From assembly GCA_918026815.1 (NCBI GenBank), contig CAKJVC010000058.1, forward strand, positions 1 to 64,000: a DNA stretch of 64,000 nt. The letters run 5' to 3'. A program made the position numbers and the translations under genes. A model generated the notes under the pieces. That model saw nothing but the letters and a program-made list of their open reading frames with translations. It was not told the DNA's origin and made no database searches. This DNA comes from Chalara sp. BL73. Taxonomy: Eukaryota > Ascomycota > Leotiomycetes > Helotiales. Shown here piece by piece: positions 45,827 through 57,478 of the stretch (position 1 is the first letter of the stretch; each line of letters opens with the position of its first letter).

Positions 45827-48800
45827 ATGCCTCGCATCTCCCTTCCCGGCCGTTTGAAATCATACAACGGCACCGCGGGTTCGAATGTGAGCAGCAGCAG
45901 AGGCACAAGTCCGCACCCGAGTGTGAAACAGAAGAAGAGCGATATGGACCTTGGTGCAAAGGAGAGCGGGCTGGTGTTGAAGGTCGTGGCCCTGAAGGTA
46001 GGGAGCTCCCGACGGGAATGGGATGGAAGGGAGGGGCTGATGAGATATACAGGCCAGGAACTTGGCGGCAAAAGATAAGAGTGGGACTTCTGATCCCGTA
46101 AGTATCGTTTTTGTTTGCCATTGAGGGAAAGGGAAAAACGCTAATTAAAAAATTCTAGTACCTAGTCCTCACGCTCGGTGATTCCAAAGAGTCCACGAAC
46201 GCTGTCCCTAAAACCTTGAACCCAGAATGGAATATCACAATGCAGATGCCGGTGTCTGGCACGAACTGCCTGTTGCTCGACTGTGTGGCCTGGGACAAAG
46301 ACAGGTTTGGAAAGGACTACCTGGGCGAGTTCGATCTGGCGTTGGAGGATCTTTTTTCCGGCGATGCTACAGAAATACCACCGAAGTGGTACCCGTTGAA
46401 GAGCAAGCGGGATGGGAAGAAAAAGAGCAATGTCTCGGGAGACGTGCAATTGCAGTTCACGCTCTTTGACTCGACGACTCTGGCTGCTGAGCCGAAGGAC
46501 ATTTTGGAGAAGTTCAGAGCACTGGCACGAATTGATCTTTCTGTGCCAGAAATCGAGACCCCAAACAGGATTCTAGCAAGGTCGAATACAGGGGAGGAAT
46601 ATTTTGATCAGGATGAGGACGAGGATGAAGATGACGATGAAGACTCAAGTGACGAAACGGATGATGCAAGGAAACCCGAGAAGACCGAGAAAAAGAGAAG
46701 AAAACTAAGACTCAAAGGGTTGAGAAAGAAGAACAAGCAACCCAGTGGATATGAGTTTACAGGAGGCAGTGACATCGTTGGAATTGTGTTCGTAGAAGTC
46801 TCGAACATTACTGATCTTCCCCCGGAGCGAAACATGACAAGAACGTCGTTTGATATGGATCCGTTCGTGGTTCTATCCCTGGGAAAGAAAACCTTCAGAA
46901 CAAAGGTTGTGCGACATAACTTGAATCCAGTATTTAATGAGAAGATGGTCTTCCAGCTCTTAAGACATGAGCAATCATATTCACTTGCCATGACTGTTAT
47001 TGATAGAGACAAGCTCTCAGGAAATGACTTCATTGCTTCTGCAGTTCTTCCAATCCAGGAAATTACCAAAACAGCTCCAGAAGCAAATTCGGAAACAGGT
47101 CTTTATGCTCTCAAGGATCCGCCGGACGCGAGCGCTTTTCCACCACAAGCAAATCGTTCACGCTTCAAGTTGCCACTATCTCGAGCTTCATCATCGACTA
47201 GCTTGAAGTCTCTACGTCCGAGTTTGCCTACAAAAGGGTCAAGTCAAAATCTGTTTCCCGGACAGCCAAGTACGTCTGGACTTAGCACTCCCACGGGCAC
47301 TTCCCCACCAACAAGTAATCCTTCTGGGCTTCAGCCAGGAGATAACATTCCACCACCAAATGCGCTAGACACCGGGGCAGCTGCGAATGATGGTGATCCA
47401 GATCTGTTGCCTTTCACAATTCCGCTCAAGCTGAAAAATGCAGACAAATGGGAAGAGAAGCACAGCCCAACCTTGTTCCTAAAGGCGAAATATGTGCCGT
47501 ACCCTGCACTTCGTCAACAATTCTGGCGAGCTATGTTGCGACAGTATGATACTGATGAGAGTGGACGGATTAGCAAAGTCGAGTTAACGACCATGCTTGA
47601 CACCCTTGGCTCGACTTTAAAAGAATCTACCATTGACGGTTTCTTCAAGCGATTTCAGCAACAAGCGGCAGACAACGGCGAGGAACCAAATAACGACTTG
47701 ACTATTGACGAGGCTGTGATTTGCTTGGAAGACCAGCTTTTCAAAAAGCCTAAGCCACAATCAGTTGGCGACAAAGTGATGAATCTCGTGCCAGACGCTG
47801 CAAAGAATCTGCTCCCATCTCAGATTGGCGGAGCAGCTGGTCAAGCACCCAGTACGATCTCAGCGCAAACGTCGACCACAGGAACTGGAACAGTGACTCC
47901 AGAGAACCCAGATATTACCGCAACTGAGAGAGACCATTCGTCCCATCTAGGAGCCCCTACCCAAACTGTTCCGGATCTTTCCACAGCCGGCGAGGAAGGG
48001 GACTTCTTGGGGAAGGCTGATGATCTGAACGACAAAGGCGAAGAGCATGTGGTCGAGATTAGGGAATGTCCTATCTGCCACCAGCCACGTTTGAACAAGC
48101 GAACAGATGCAGATATTATCACCCACCTTGCCACCTGTTCTAGCTTGGATTGGCGCCAAGTCAACAATATTGTTATGGGTGGTTTCGTGACTGCAAGCCA
48201 GGCTCAACGAAAGTGGTATTCGAAGGTCATTACGAAAATTTCCTATGGGGGCTATAAGCTCGGCGCAAACTCTGCGAATATCCTCGTCCAGGATCGCATT
48301 ACTGGTCAGATCAATGAGGAACGCATGTCTGTTTATGTTCGACTGGGCATCAGGTTATTGTATAAGGGTCTTAAAGAAAAGGAGATGGAAAAGAAGAGAA
48401 GTATGCTCCCGTATTAGCATGTACGTGGTTTCTGCTGACCATTTTAGTTCGAAAAATGCTTCGGGGTTTATCCTTCAAGCAAGGTGTGAAGTATGATGAC
48501 CCGGAATCCGCCTCCCAGATTAAGGGCTTCATTGCGTTCCACCAGCTCGACATGAGTGAGGTTCTCCTCCCAATTGAGCAATTTAAGAACTTTAACGAAT
48601 TCTTCTATCGAGCCTTAAAACCTGGTGCAAGGCCCTGCTCTGCTCCAGACAATCCTCGCATCATTGTCTCCCCAGCCGATTGCCGATCTGTCGTCTTCAA
48701 TCGGATGGACGTAGCGACTAAAATATGGGTCAAGGGCCGCGAGTTCTCCATTGAACGTCTACTTGGCAATGCGTATCCTGAGGATGCCAAGCGCTATACC

Positions 48801-49436
48801 AATGGGGCCTTAGGTATCTTCCGTCTTGCACCTCAAGATTACCATCGCTTCCACATCCCTGTGGATGGGGTGATGGGTGAACCAAAGCTCATTGCAGGTG
48901 AATACTACACAGTCAACCCAATGGCAATCCGTAGTGCGCTAGATGTATACGGTGAAAATGTTCGGGTAGTGATCCCGATTGATTCAGTAGCCCATGGACG
49001 CGTGATGGTCATTTGTGTTGGAGCCATGATGGTTGGTAGCACCGTTATCACAAGGAAAGCGGGTGAAAATGTTAAGCGTGCCGAGGAGCTTGGATACTTT
49101 AAATTTGGTGGCAGTACTATCCTTTTGCTTTTCGAGGAGGGAGCAATGCAGTTTGATGATGATCTAGTTGACAACTCAAACACGGCTTTGGAAACTTTGG
49201 TATGCTCTGTCCATTCCTCTAACTGATTATTCAAGTCTGGAGAGTGGTAACTAATAAAAGTGCAGATCCGAGTCGGTATGTCCATAGGCCACCATCCATC
49301 TCAAAAACAACACACGCCCGATATGCGCAAGAACGCAGAGGACATTACCGAGTCCGACCTTGCAGATGCCAACCGTCGCATCGGAGGCGGAGATGCGCAA
49401 GGAAAGCCTGCACCTCTGGCTAGTATGGCTGGCTAG
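45827..49436 (+). CDS. PSD2: Phosphatidylserine decarboxylase 2 (C2, EF-hand)
   Basis: Exons 45827-45997, 46053-46097, 46159-48400, 48448-49199 and 49266-49436 join in frame to 1126 residues, close to yeast Psd2. Order: first C2 domain (LVLKVVALKARNLAAKDKSG onward), an acidic Asp/Glu run, second C2 domain (IVFVEVSNITDLPP, DPFVVLSLGKKTFRTK), an EF-hand-like loop YDTDESGRISKVEL, a CPIC...HLATC zinc-finger-like block (about 48064-48135), and the catalytic C-terminus with YHRFHIPVDG. The self-cleavage motif is GGST (49107-49118), where the Ser becomes the pyruvoyl cofactor. It converts phosphatidylserine to phosphatidylethanolamine at Golgi/endosome membranes, recruited through C2 domains. Confidence 0.94.
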
Positions 49437-49815
49437 AGTATTGCCTATTCTCTTTCTTCTTTGAGTTCATCGTTGCATTTGTGCGTGAGGTGGGATAGAT
49501 GGATCTGGTTGGTAGGCGGTTCTTTGAGGGTTCGGTTCATGACACAGATGAGGATGGGAACGGTGGCCAAAAATAATAAGACACATTGAATTACACGAAT
49601 GCATGGATTGATGGACGATGAGGCGGGCTCTCAGATATACATGTTGCCACAGATGCGATGGTTGGGCATATACATGAATGAATTGTTTACGTATTTGACG
49701 AATCCTAGTGTTTTGAGCTGCTATATACTGAGACGTGATATCCGTCCCAAAAGCTACTTTTCATCGGCAATTTCTCCATATTACTGATGTGCAGACTTTA
49801 GCCACAACAGCCCTC
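49437..49815. other. Intergenic, convergent 3' flanks
   Basis: Between convergent PSD2 and the 2EXR gene; no gene seen. Confidence 0.5.
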
Positions 49816-50955
49816 TTACTGCAACATCGACTCCTGAACAAAATTGATTAGGGCAACCTTGAGGATAGGATACTTGAAATTCTTCCCAAGAGATTCAGAT
49901 TTGCGGCGTTCATCATCCCATTCAAGCCAAGCCTGAATCGTGGAGTAATCCTCAACAAGGCTCGGACTGTCGCACCAATACGTAAATATTGCGCTCTGGA
50001 AGTAATCTTTCACCCAAGTCCCTCCTTCTAGCAATCTTCCAAGGCCCCCTTTTTTTTTGCTATCTGTGTTGGCGATCTGACAGTTGATGTTGAACTTAGG
50101 CTTCTTTGCGACATCTCGCGGCAAAGGAAACAGGGGGCCGTGTAGTTTGCAATGTGATAAAGGATTAAAGCTTCATTGAAGTTGCAAATACCCCCAATCG
50201 GTTCTTTGCCCTGGTTATTTCAACGGCAACTCGGGGGAATATCACCTCAAGTAAGCAGTCTAGATCGAGAAGGTCGTGATTCTCAGTCATCGGGAAGGTG
50301 ATGTCACGGCTTCGGCTAAGATAGATACGAGGTTCGCTCTCGAAGGTCATTTTTGCTCCAGCACGGCCCAGAACGGTGTTTTTGAAACCGAAAGACAGCA
50401 TATAGTGCTTGAGCGCTATAAAACGTGGATCAGACGACGCGTGGAACACTGATGGGATAGTCGAGTAGTGAAGAAAGAACGTAACTGCGGTCCCTGGCGC
50501 CAACCATGATAATCACATTTTATGTGAAAATCGCCAAAACAGCTACCACCAAGCCAAATTTCAACATTTCGGGGCTCAAAGCAGGCCGCTTCCCAAATAT
50601 TGTGGCGTATTTGAGTTGGCAGCTTTGGAAAGTGCTGGAAGCTGGTTGCACTTGCTGTTTTGGCAGATCCCAGCTTGTCTCTATGTGAATCCAATAACAC
50701 CTTTATCTTCGTGGATAAGGGCGGGCAAGTTGTGCAAAATTTAGCACTGTATTCTGCTATGTGTGAGATCAGAGCAAGCGTTGATCTTACAAGTGTGGTC
50801 GGCCTGAAAGCATGATGCGAGACGGCAGGAGTGCTATAAAGTCCATTGTTGCGCAAATGAAGAACTGCAGAGCATGTCGGAGATGGTAGTTTCCACGGCT
50901 TGAATTGGAAACCTGACGAGATGATGGCAGTTCGGGGAAGTTGAAGAAGATGCAC
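49816..50955 (-). CDS. 2EXR-domain protein
   Basis: Exon 1 (50955-50547) contains the 2EXR block FPKLPTQIRHNIWEAA...PRNVEIW near residue 107. A 53-bp intron (50546-50494, donor GTAGCT) restores the frame as EIWLG-GTAVTFFLHYST and leads into FHASSDPRFIALKHYMLSFG, the usual resident-Arg/Ala region of this family. Exon 2 runs to a stop at 50165. A further open segment, 50124-49816, can be joined from a GTATTT donor after RLG (about 50199) to a GCAAAG acceptor near 50110, adding about 98 residues; I think this is the true 3' end. The first about 100 residues before the 2EXR block are of low confidence. Function unknown; 2EXR proteins are abundant in plant-associated ascomycetes. Confidence 0.6.
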
Positions 50956-52287
50956 AGTAAGTATTACCTGAGGAGAAAGAGAAAGGGAAAATACGTCAGG
51001 ATGAATGTGATTGCCTTCGCAAGAGAAGGAAGGTGAAAGATGCGACTGCTGTGATTGTCCAGTAACGGTGTAGAATTAATACAAGTGTATCGAAGTTTGT
51101 ATCATCAAGCCAGTGTCGAGACATATGCACTGCGGAAGACTGCTCGAAAAACCTATATCTGACGTTCTTTTTTCTCACGATGATGTCCTCTTCATCATCA
51201 TCATCATCATCATCATTATCTTTGTCCTCCCCTTCTCAAAGAATGATGGAAGCTTCTTGGATTGTCAAAGCCCTACTATGGTACTTTTCGGCTTTTGAAT
51301 TTAGAAGCCATCGCTACTGCTACCGTGACAGCGCACCTAGCATAACAAATCCTCTTTAGTTTCGCATCTGCGAAAGCGAACGTGAAGCCAACTCTCAGTT
51401 TCCCCTCATGTAAACGGTAGGACATAAAACCAATTCTGAACCGTGCAAGATTGATGAATAACTGGCTCTTTTAAGCCCAGTGAAAGCAAATTCGAGTTCC
51501 AGGGCCCTTGAAATTACTGGGAGAGGACCGCGAAATCACGAGCGCGGTTTCGCCCCTAGAAATGACCAATATCGAAGAAAATAACTCGGGAGATGAGAAG
51601 ACTGCGCTTTTAGAGGCGGGCATAAATGGGCGTCCTATCGTAGATAAATATGAATACGCTTTTTAAGGAGGCTACGTGCCCGTCGTAGAGGTAGGTACAG
51701 AAAATGAGGGTCGAATCCAGAAGAAGGAGTAGAGAACGGAATACAAAGAGAATCTGAATTACAAGACTTGGGGGAAGGTTAGCTAGCAGAGCTGACATTA
51801 AGCGTACCGAGTTAAAAACGTCACGTGCTTACAACTTTACAGTTTTATTCATATTATATTATAGTTTGGTATGTATATACTACTAGTGCAACTTTCTAAA
51901 GCACAAATAAACTTATAGCAATACTGGTATACAAAAAAACCAAATTTTTACTCGTAATTGAGTTTTTTAATAGTGTTGCTTGCTGACTAAGATTGACTTT
52001 TTTTGTGGGGAGAAAAGGGCGTAGAACAACATAAAGGGTGTATATCATTTTCTAGATTTGCTTGGTAGGCTTTGCAATCTCTATCAGCCCCACCGTGCTA
52101 CCGTACCATACCCTAGATTTTAGGGTTCAGTTGATGGAGCTATCACACCGCTTCTCTGCAACTTTGGTTGTTTGATCCCCCTTTTACTCGGTGACACTAG
52201 ACTATCTGAATACTAGATAAGAAACTTCGATTCGTTGATGTTTATGGTGAGACGTATAGACTCTTAACTTTCCGAAAATTTTGCAAG
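50956..52287. other. Intergenic, AT-rich
   Basis: About 1.3 kb between divergent genes, so it contains both promoters. The 51830-52000 part is strongly AT-rich. No gene supported. Confidence 0.45.
51193..51216. repeat. (CAT)8 microsatellite
   Basis: Eight uninterrupted CAT units in non-coding DNA. Confidence 0.9.
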
Positions 52288-54237
52288 ATGTCTATATATG
52301 AGCCTCAGGGGATCTTTAAGGGAGATGGACATGGTAGAATCAAACATTCTATACAAACAATAGCCCTGGAAGCCCAACTAGATAAAGATCCTGAAGTAAG
52401 AGTTGATGTCAACCAGGAGCCTATTATCTATCATTACCTGACCTTCAAGACCACCCTGCCGCTTGCGAGCCAGCTCTCTTCTACGCGGCCGGATAGGTTA
52501 CCGGCGCCAGAACCTCCAGACCTCACCCACTACATCTCTCCATTCACGTGGTCCGCCTCACGCAAGAACACCATCATATTTCTCTCCTGTATTACCTCCA
52601 TGTTTGTTTGCTATGCGGCCGGCTCGTACGACGCCGCATGGGAGCAAATCAGCACCCAATGGGGCGTCAGTCAAACGACCTTCTACCTCGGCATCACTAT
52701 GTTCACCATCGGCTTTGGAATCGCTCCCATGGTCCTGGCCCCATTCTCAGAGCTTAATGGCCGCAAGCCAGTCTTCGTTGTCACTGGCATCCTTTTCTGG
52801 GTCTCTCAGTTGTCTTGCGCGGTCACACGGTCCTTCCCAGGGCTGCTTGTGGCCCGGTTCTTTGTAGGGGTCGGGGGCTCAACTTTCAGCTCGACGATTG
52901 GAGGGGTGATAAGTGATATTTATCACAAGGAAGATAGGAACACCCCGATGGCCCTCTTTTCTGGGTCGGCGCTGTTTGGGACCGGGCTGGGTCTGCTGGT
53001 TTCTGGATTTTTGGCACAGAATCTTAACTGGCGGTGGGTGTTTTGGGTGCAAGTCATAACTTGTGGGACTTGCATACTTGCGGTGATCACCTTCTTTAAA
53101 GAAACCAGAGGTAGCGTTATACTTAGCCGGAAAGCTGTGGTTTTGAATAGATGGTATGAGGCTAGAGAGGAGTTTGGACTGGTAGGGTTTGAAATGTCAC
53201 TTAGTGAGAACAGCTCGAAGTGTGAGAGTCAAAGAATCAGGTGGAAGGTTAAATCTGACGAAGAGCGAGAGACGGTAGCGAAAATGCTTAGTATCAGTTT
53301 ATATCGGCCGTTCCGTGAGTACCGTCCTTTCCTTCTCGATACAGCCAAGAGTCGCTTTCTAACTTACGTGATGCAGATCTCTTGTGCACAGAACCCGTGG
53401 TCTTTTTCTTTTCGCTTTGGGCGTCATTTAGTTGGGCCGTTCTATATCTTACGTTTAGCATTGTGCCACTAGTCTTTACAACGAATCACAACTTTACCCT
53501 TGGACAGAATGGAGCAGTCTTTGCAGGTAAGATCAAGCGAAAAACTTTCGTCTTGTGCTTACATTCATATTAGCAATGTGTGTTGGCTCCCTCATATCAA
53601 CAGCCATTAGCTTGTTTCAGGAGAAGGTAGCCCGCCGTTATGGCAAGATGTCCTCGACGCCTGAAGGACGACTTTACTTCAGCTGTGTGCAAAGCGCCCT
53701 TTTGCCAATTGGCCTTTTCTGGTTTGCGTGGACGCTGGCGCCGTCCGTACACTGGATCTCTCCTACCATGGCAATTGGGTGTGCGACAATGGGCCTGTTT
53801 TCTATCTATCTTGCGGTCTTCAATTATTTAGCAGACACATATCATCGCTACGCTAGCTCTGCTTTAGCCGCACAGTCATTTTGTATGTTGTGCTCCTTTA
53901 GGCCAAGCCCACTGATTCAAAGCTGATATGAATGAGGCCGTAATATGCTTGCAGGAGTCTTTCCGCTCATAGCAAATGCGATGTTTAGACGAATGACGTT
54001 TTCAGGAGCCTCAAGTTTTTTGGCAGGAATAGTGAGTTTTGATGTCTATGCCCAGCAGAATGATACTCCATGGCTAACACCATAAGCAGAGCTTGCTTTT
54101 GACATTTGTGCCGTGGATTTTAGTCATTTTTGGTCCTAAGATTCGGGCTAGGAGTAAGTTCGCGAGTGTGAGTATTTGTCGCTCTCAGTGAAAGTTTTTT
54201 TTCTCACTGGACTCAATAGGAGATCATGCATCAGTAA
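52288..54237 (+). CDS. DHA1-family MFS transporter
   Basis: Six exons, 52288-53314, 53377-53526, 53574-53882, 53937-54031, 54090-54167 and 54220-54237, join in frame to 558 residues. The last exon encodes only EIMHQ and the stop. A cytosolic N-tail of about 90 residues precedes 12 membrane segments. Motif A-like SELNGRKPVFV follows TM2, and FVGVGGSTFSSTIGGVISD lies in TM4-5. The second half has LLCTEPVVFFF, GLFWFAWTLAPSVHW, NYLADTYHRYASSALAAQS and CRNMLAGVFPLIANAMF, then a C-tail ending ARSKFASEIM. This is the fungal multidrug/polyamine DHA1 type at the plasma membrane. It is only distantly similar to the duplicated transporter at 24/32 kb. Exon 4 needs the GAG acceptor at 53936; the more obvious CAG acceptor downstream would create a stop. 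Confidence 0.86.
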
Positions 54238-55274
54238 AAGCCCAAAGATGTCATGACATGCGTAGCAAGGTCTGCGATGGCTTTACCTCGGTCGATGTGA
54301 TAGGAAGTGTCAAATGGTGAGGAGGTCGTTGCACTTGCACGAGTTATGAAGCTATTCACAACTTTTGTTATTCGTATAAAGATCTGTGCTTAGGTAGGAT
54401 AATATCTGAATCTCTTGGGCTCTTTTCCCAAGACCGTAATTAATACTTTTACCTAAGTTGCAGTTGCTATAGACTTGCCTTGTGCTCCTCAACCCGATTG
54501 CAGATGAATTAATCGTATTCCGATTTGTCCCCGACGTCAGACAGACCGAAAAACCAAACTTTCGCTCAAATCCCTGGAGTAAAAATTCTTTCTACACGAG
54601 AAGTCAAAAAACTCTCACCCAAACATAGCAGACACAACCTCCTTATACAAAAACTCAAATAACTCACTCGAACACAAACAACCACATGATTCTCCTATAA
54701 AAAAACCTGAATAACCTCCGCTTAGACTACCAACAACGGCGAATTAACGGACAAAATCTCCTAAGTGATTGATGGCTTAGCACAAGCCGAAACATGCATT
54801 AATAATATTGAAGAAACTTCACACATATAATGATATGCCCCTAACTAAGGCGCTGTGACGAAACAAGTGTACGATCAAGGCCAAATGCAACTTGAGTAAA
54901 TAGCCAGAATCAGCCAGGCCAAAAACTCGTATTTTATCAAATTTGTAACGCATCCTATGAGTGAATGATTTTTTGGTAAGGTATCTGCCTGTTAAGTTAT
55001 TTTATTAATCACTTTGCCCAAGCAAAGTATGCCTTTGTAAATATGACTTGGTGTTGAGACATTATCCAAGCTTCAACAAGCCCCTTCAGAAGCGAGGAAA
55101 TAAAGGGGTTTAACCCCACTTCAGCATTGTGATAAGCGATGAGGCTTGGCAAGAATTATTTCAGCCGAGAAATTCGAATTTGCAAAGCTTCAGAATGATA
55201 AGAAAATGACCACCCAGCAATTGCGCCCATAAACTCTGCTTCAAATTTACCTCGGCTCGCCATTGAGGTCCAAG
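54238..55274. other. Intergenic, no supported gene
   Basis: About 1 kb, AT-rich, with no ORF of note. Contains the RRP7 promoter. Confidence 0.45.
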
Positions 55275-56222
55275 ATGTCACAGATAGGTGAATACACCAC
55301 GCTTCCCCTCTCTATCCCGCCAACACCCTCCTTCCCAACCCAAACACAGCACACCCTCTACCTACGCCCACACGCCCCCAAGATCCCCTCCGAAGCAGAT
55401 GCTCGTAGCCTCTTTATAGTCAACATACCTATTGACAGCACATCCGATCACTTCCGAAGCATATTCACACACCTCCTCGGCGCGGGGAAATTCGAAAACA
55501 TAGCCTTCTCCTCCACTGTCCACACGTCGACTGCACCGCCATCTCTTACGCCGGAACCGCTTGCCCTAAGTAAGAAAGAGAAAGGGAAGAAGAGGAAAAG
55601 AGAGAATGAGGTAGAAGCCGCGGATATAGAGTTGCCGAGGACGTGGGATCGGGAGGTGCGGGCGAGCGGGAGCTCGGCGGTCGTCGTGCTTGTGGACGAG
55701 AAGAGCGTAGAGGGTGCGCTGAAAGCGATACGGAAGCTGCACAAAGCTGCGAGGAAAGAGAAGGGGAACAGTAGCATATGGCCGGTTTGGGGCGAAGGCC
55801 TGGAGGATAAACTTCCTGCGCTGGGGAGTGCGCGGTATCTGTCGCATCAGCGATTACAATACCCGGATGAGGAGACGCTGCAGGCGCGTGTGGATACTTT
55901 CATGACGCTGTGGAATTCGGTGGAGGAGCACAAGGCTAGGTTGGCAAAGAGAGCGAGGAACGAGCCCGACGAAGATGGATTTATTGCTGTGACGAGGGGT
56001 GGAAGGACGGGTCCGGCGAGGAGGGAAGACGCAGAGGAAAAGAGAAAGGAGCTGGAGGAGAAAGAACGGAAGAAGAGAGAGGATATGGGTGATTTCTATA
56101 GGTTCCAGACAAGGGAGCGGAGAAAGAAGGAGCAAGGGGAGTTGGTGAAGAGGTTCGAGGAGGATAGGAAGAGGGTCGAGAGCATGAAGGAGAAGCGAGG
56201 ACGGTTCAGACCGGAGCAATGA
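55275..56222 (+). CDS. RRP7: Ribosomal RNA-processing protein 7
   Basis: A single exon of 315 residues from the ATG at 55275. The N-terminal half holds a degenerate RNA-recognition-type fold (SLFIVNIPIDSTSDHFRSIF) with a Lys/Arg insert (KKEKGKKRKRE). The C-terminal half is the conserved Rrp7 domain: RARNEPDEDGFIAVTRGG, then a long charged helix, FYRFQTRERRKKEQ, ending RGRFRPEQ. Rrp7 is part of the UTP-C module with casein kinase 2 and Utp22 in the nucleolar SSU processome, needed for early 18S rRNA maturation. GC content is higher than its flanks. Intronless, unlike most genes in this window. Confidence 0.94.
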   Translation: MSQIGEYTTLPLSIPPTPSFPTQTQHTLYLRPHAPKIPSEADARSLFIVNIPIDSTSDHFRSIFTHLLGAGKFENIAFSSTVHTSTAPPSLTPEPLALSKKEKGKKRKRENEVEAADIELPRTWDREVRASGSSAVVVLVDEKSVEGALKAIRKLHKAARKEKGNSSIWPVWGEGLEDKLPALGSARYLSHQRLQYPDEETLQARVDTFMTLWNSVEEHKARLAKRARNEPDEDGFIAVTRGGRTGPARREDAEEKRKELEEKERKKREDMGDFYRFQTRERRKKEQGELVKRFEEDRKRVESMKEKRGRFRPEQ

Positions 56223-57478
56223 GCATTGAGGTACGACAAAACCAGACAGCTGTGGACATCGTGAAAGCACAGATGTGTGCGTCAATTCATAATTAAAGGT
56301 ATGTCCTAAACAGCCATACTTCTGGAATTTCAAACATCTTTCATGATGACGCCGCGGGGCCATAGTAGCTTGCGTCCTTCCCGACAGGTCAACTCCTGTG
56401 GGGAGAAACAAGCAATGCCTACAAAAACCGCAATAACAAATCTTCTCAACCTGTCTGAAAGCATTACATGTCCCATCGCTACACTTCCACCGATTTTCGA
56501 ACCTGTGCTAATGTGCTCCATCACCAGGGCTATGTGCGTTACATGGGCCAACTCAGCACGGCACTTGCGCACATCGACGGAAGTCTGTTACAGACGAGCC
56601 GCCAGCGCATAACGCTGCGGGCTATGCAGGCACACTGAGTATCTCCAGCCATAGAAATATAGCATTTATGCACAGCCCAATAGAAACAGCAAAGTAGCCT
56701 AAATTACCGCGGCCTTCATTCTACTGTAAACCGCAGATATTAATCACTCAATGCTTCCCATCTCAAGTATAAACTGCCACATCAAATCTGTGAAATCCTG
56801 CTCCTTTCCTTCTAGACCATGGCAGTGACTCATCCTTACCACAGGAAGGCAACCCGTGCTAGGCCACACACCCAGCAACAGTAGACATAGATTTTTCTCT
56901 CTCCCCTCTTTTCCAGCAAAGGGTCAACAGCAAAAATAAGCACAGGGTAGATTGGAAAAGCTGATCTGAACGCTCCTAGAGGGTGCTCTTTTTCCTAATT
57001 CCGATCTCGAACCGCAATTCCCATGGCACAGCTTAGGTTAGGACTACAATTGTGCATCGAGATGGCGATATTAAGATTTAGCTAATGGTGACAGGCTATT
57101 TACTAGCTATCTGCTTATGGAAAAAGAGGAATGGTAGGTGCAAAGTGATCCGGAACAGCGTGGCAAGCTTTTGACTTCTGTCCATAGTGGCATCAAAACA
57201 TATCACAGAATCAGCAGAGCTGTGATGATCCACGATGAGGACTGAGAGGACGTATTTGAGGTATGGTATGTATGTAGCTAAATGACTGTCCAGCAAGCCC
57301 GCAAAATATAGCTCTATGGGTATATGACTTCCTCACCAACCCCGACCGTGATTCCACATGCAGATGGGATTGGTGATTACATGATCAAATGTGCAAGATA
57401 TACGACAAGGTTAAAGGATAGCTCATCAAGAAAAGCCAGGAGATAGCCAATCCTAGATTGCATAACACGACAGATATC
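56223..57478. other. Intergenic, convergent 3' flanks
   Basis: About 1.25 kb between RRP7 and the convergent DMC1 gene. ORFs of 66-89 codons show no motif and overlap antisense. No RNA gene recognised. Confidence 0.45.

Noticed and set aside
46608..47069. 153-codon minus-strand ORF rich in Ser
   Set aside because: It lies opposite the acidic Asp/Glu run of PSD2; the Ser run is just its antisense reading.
55854..56411. 185-codon minus-strand ORF
   Set aside because: Antisense to the charged C-terminus of RRP7; Leu/Pro-rich composition is expected from the codon complement.
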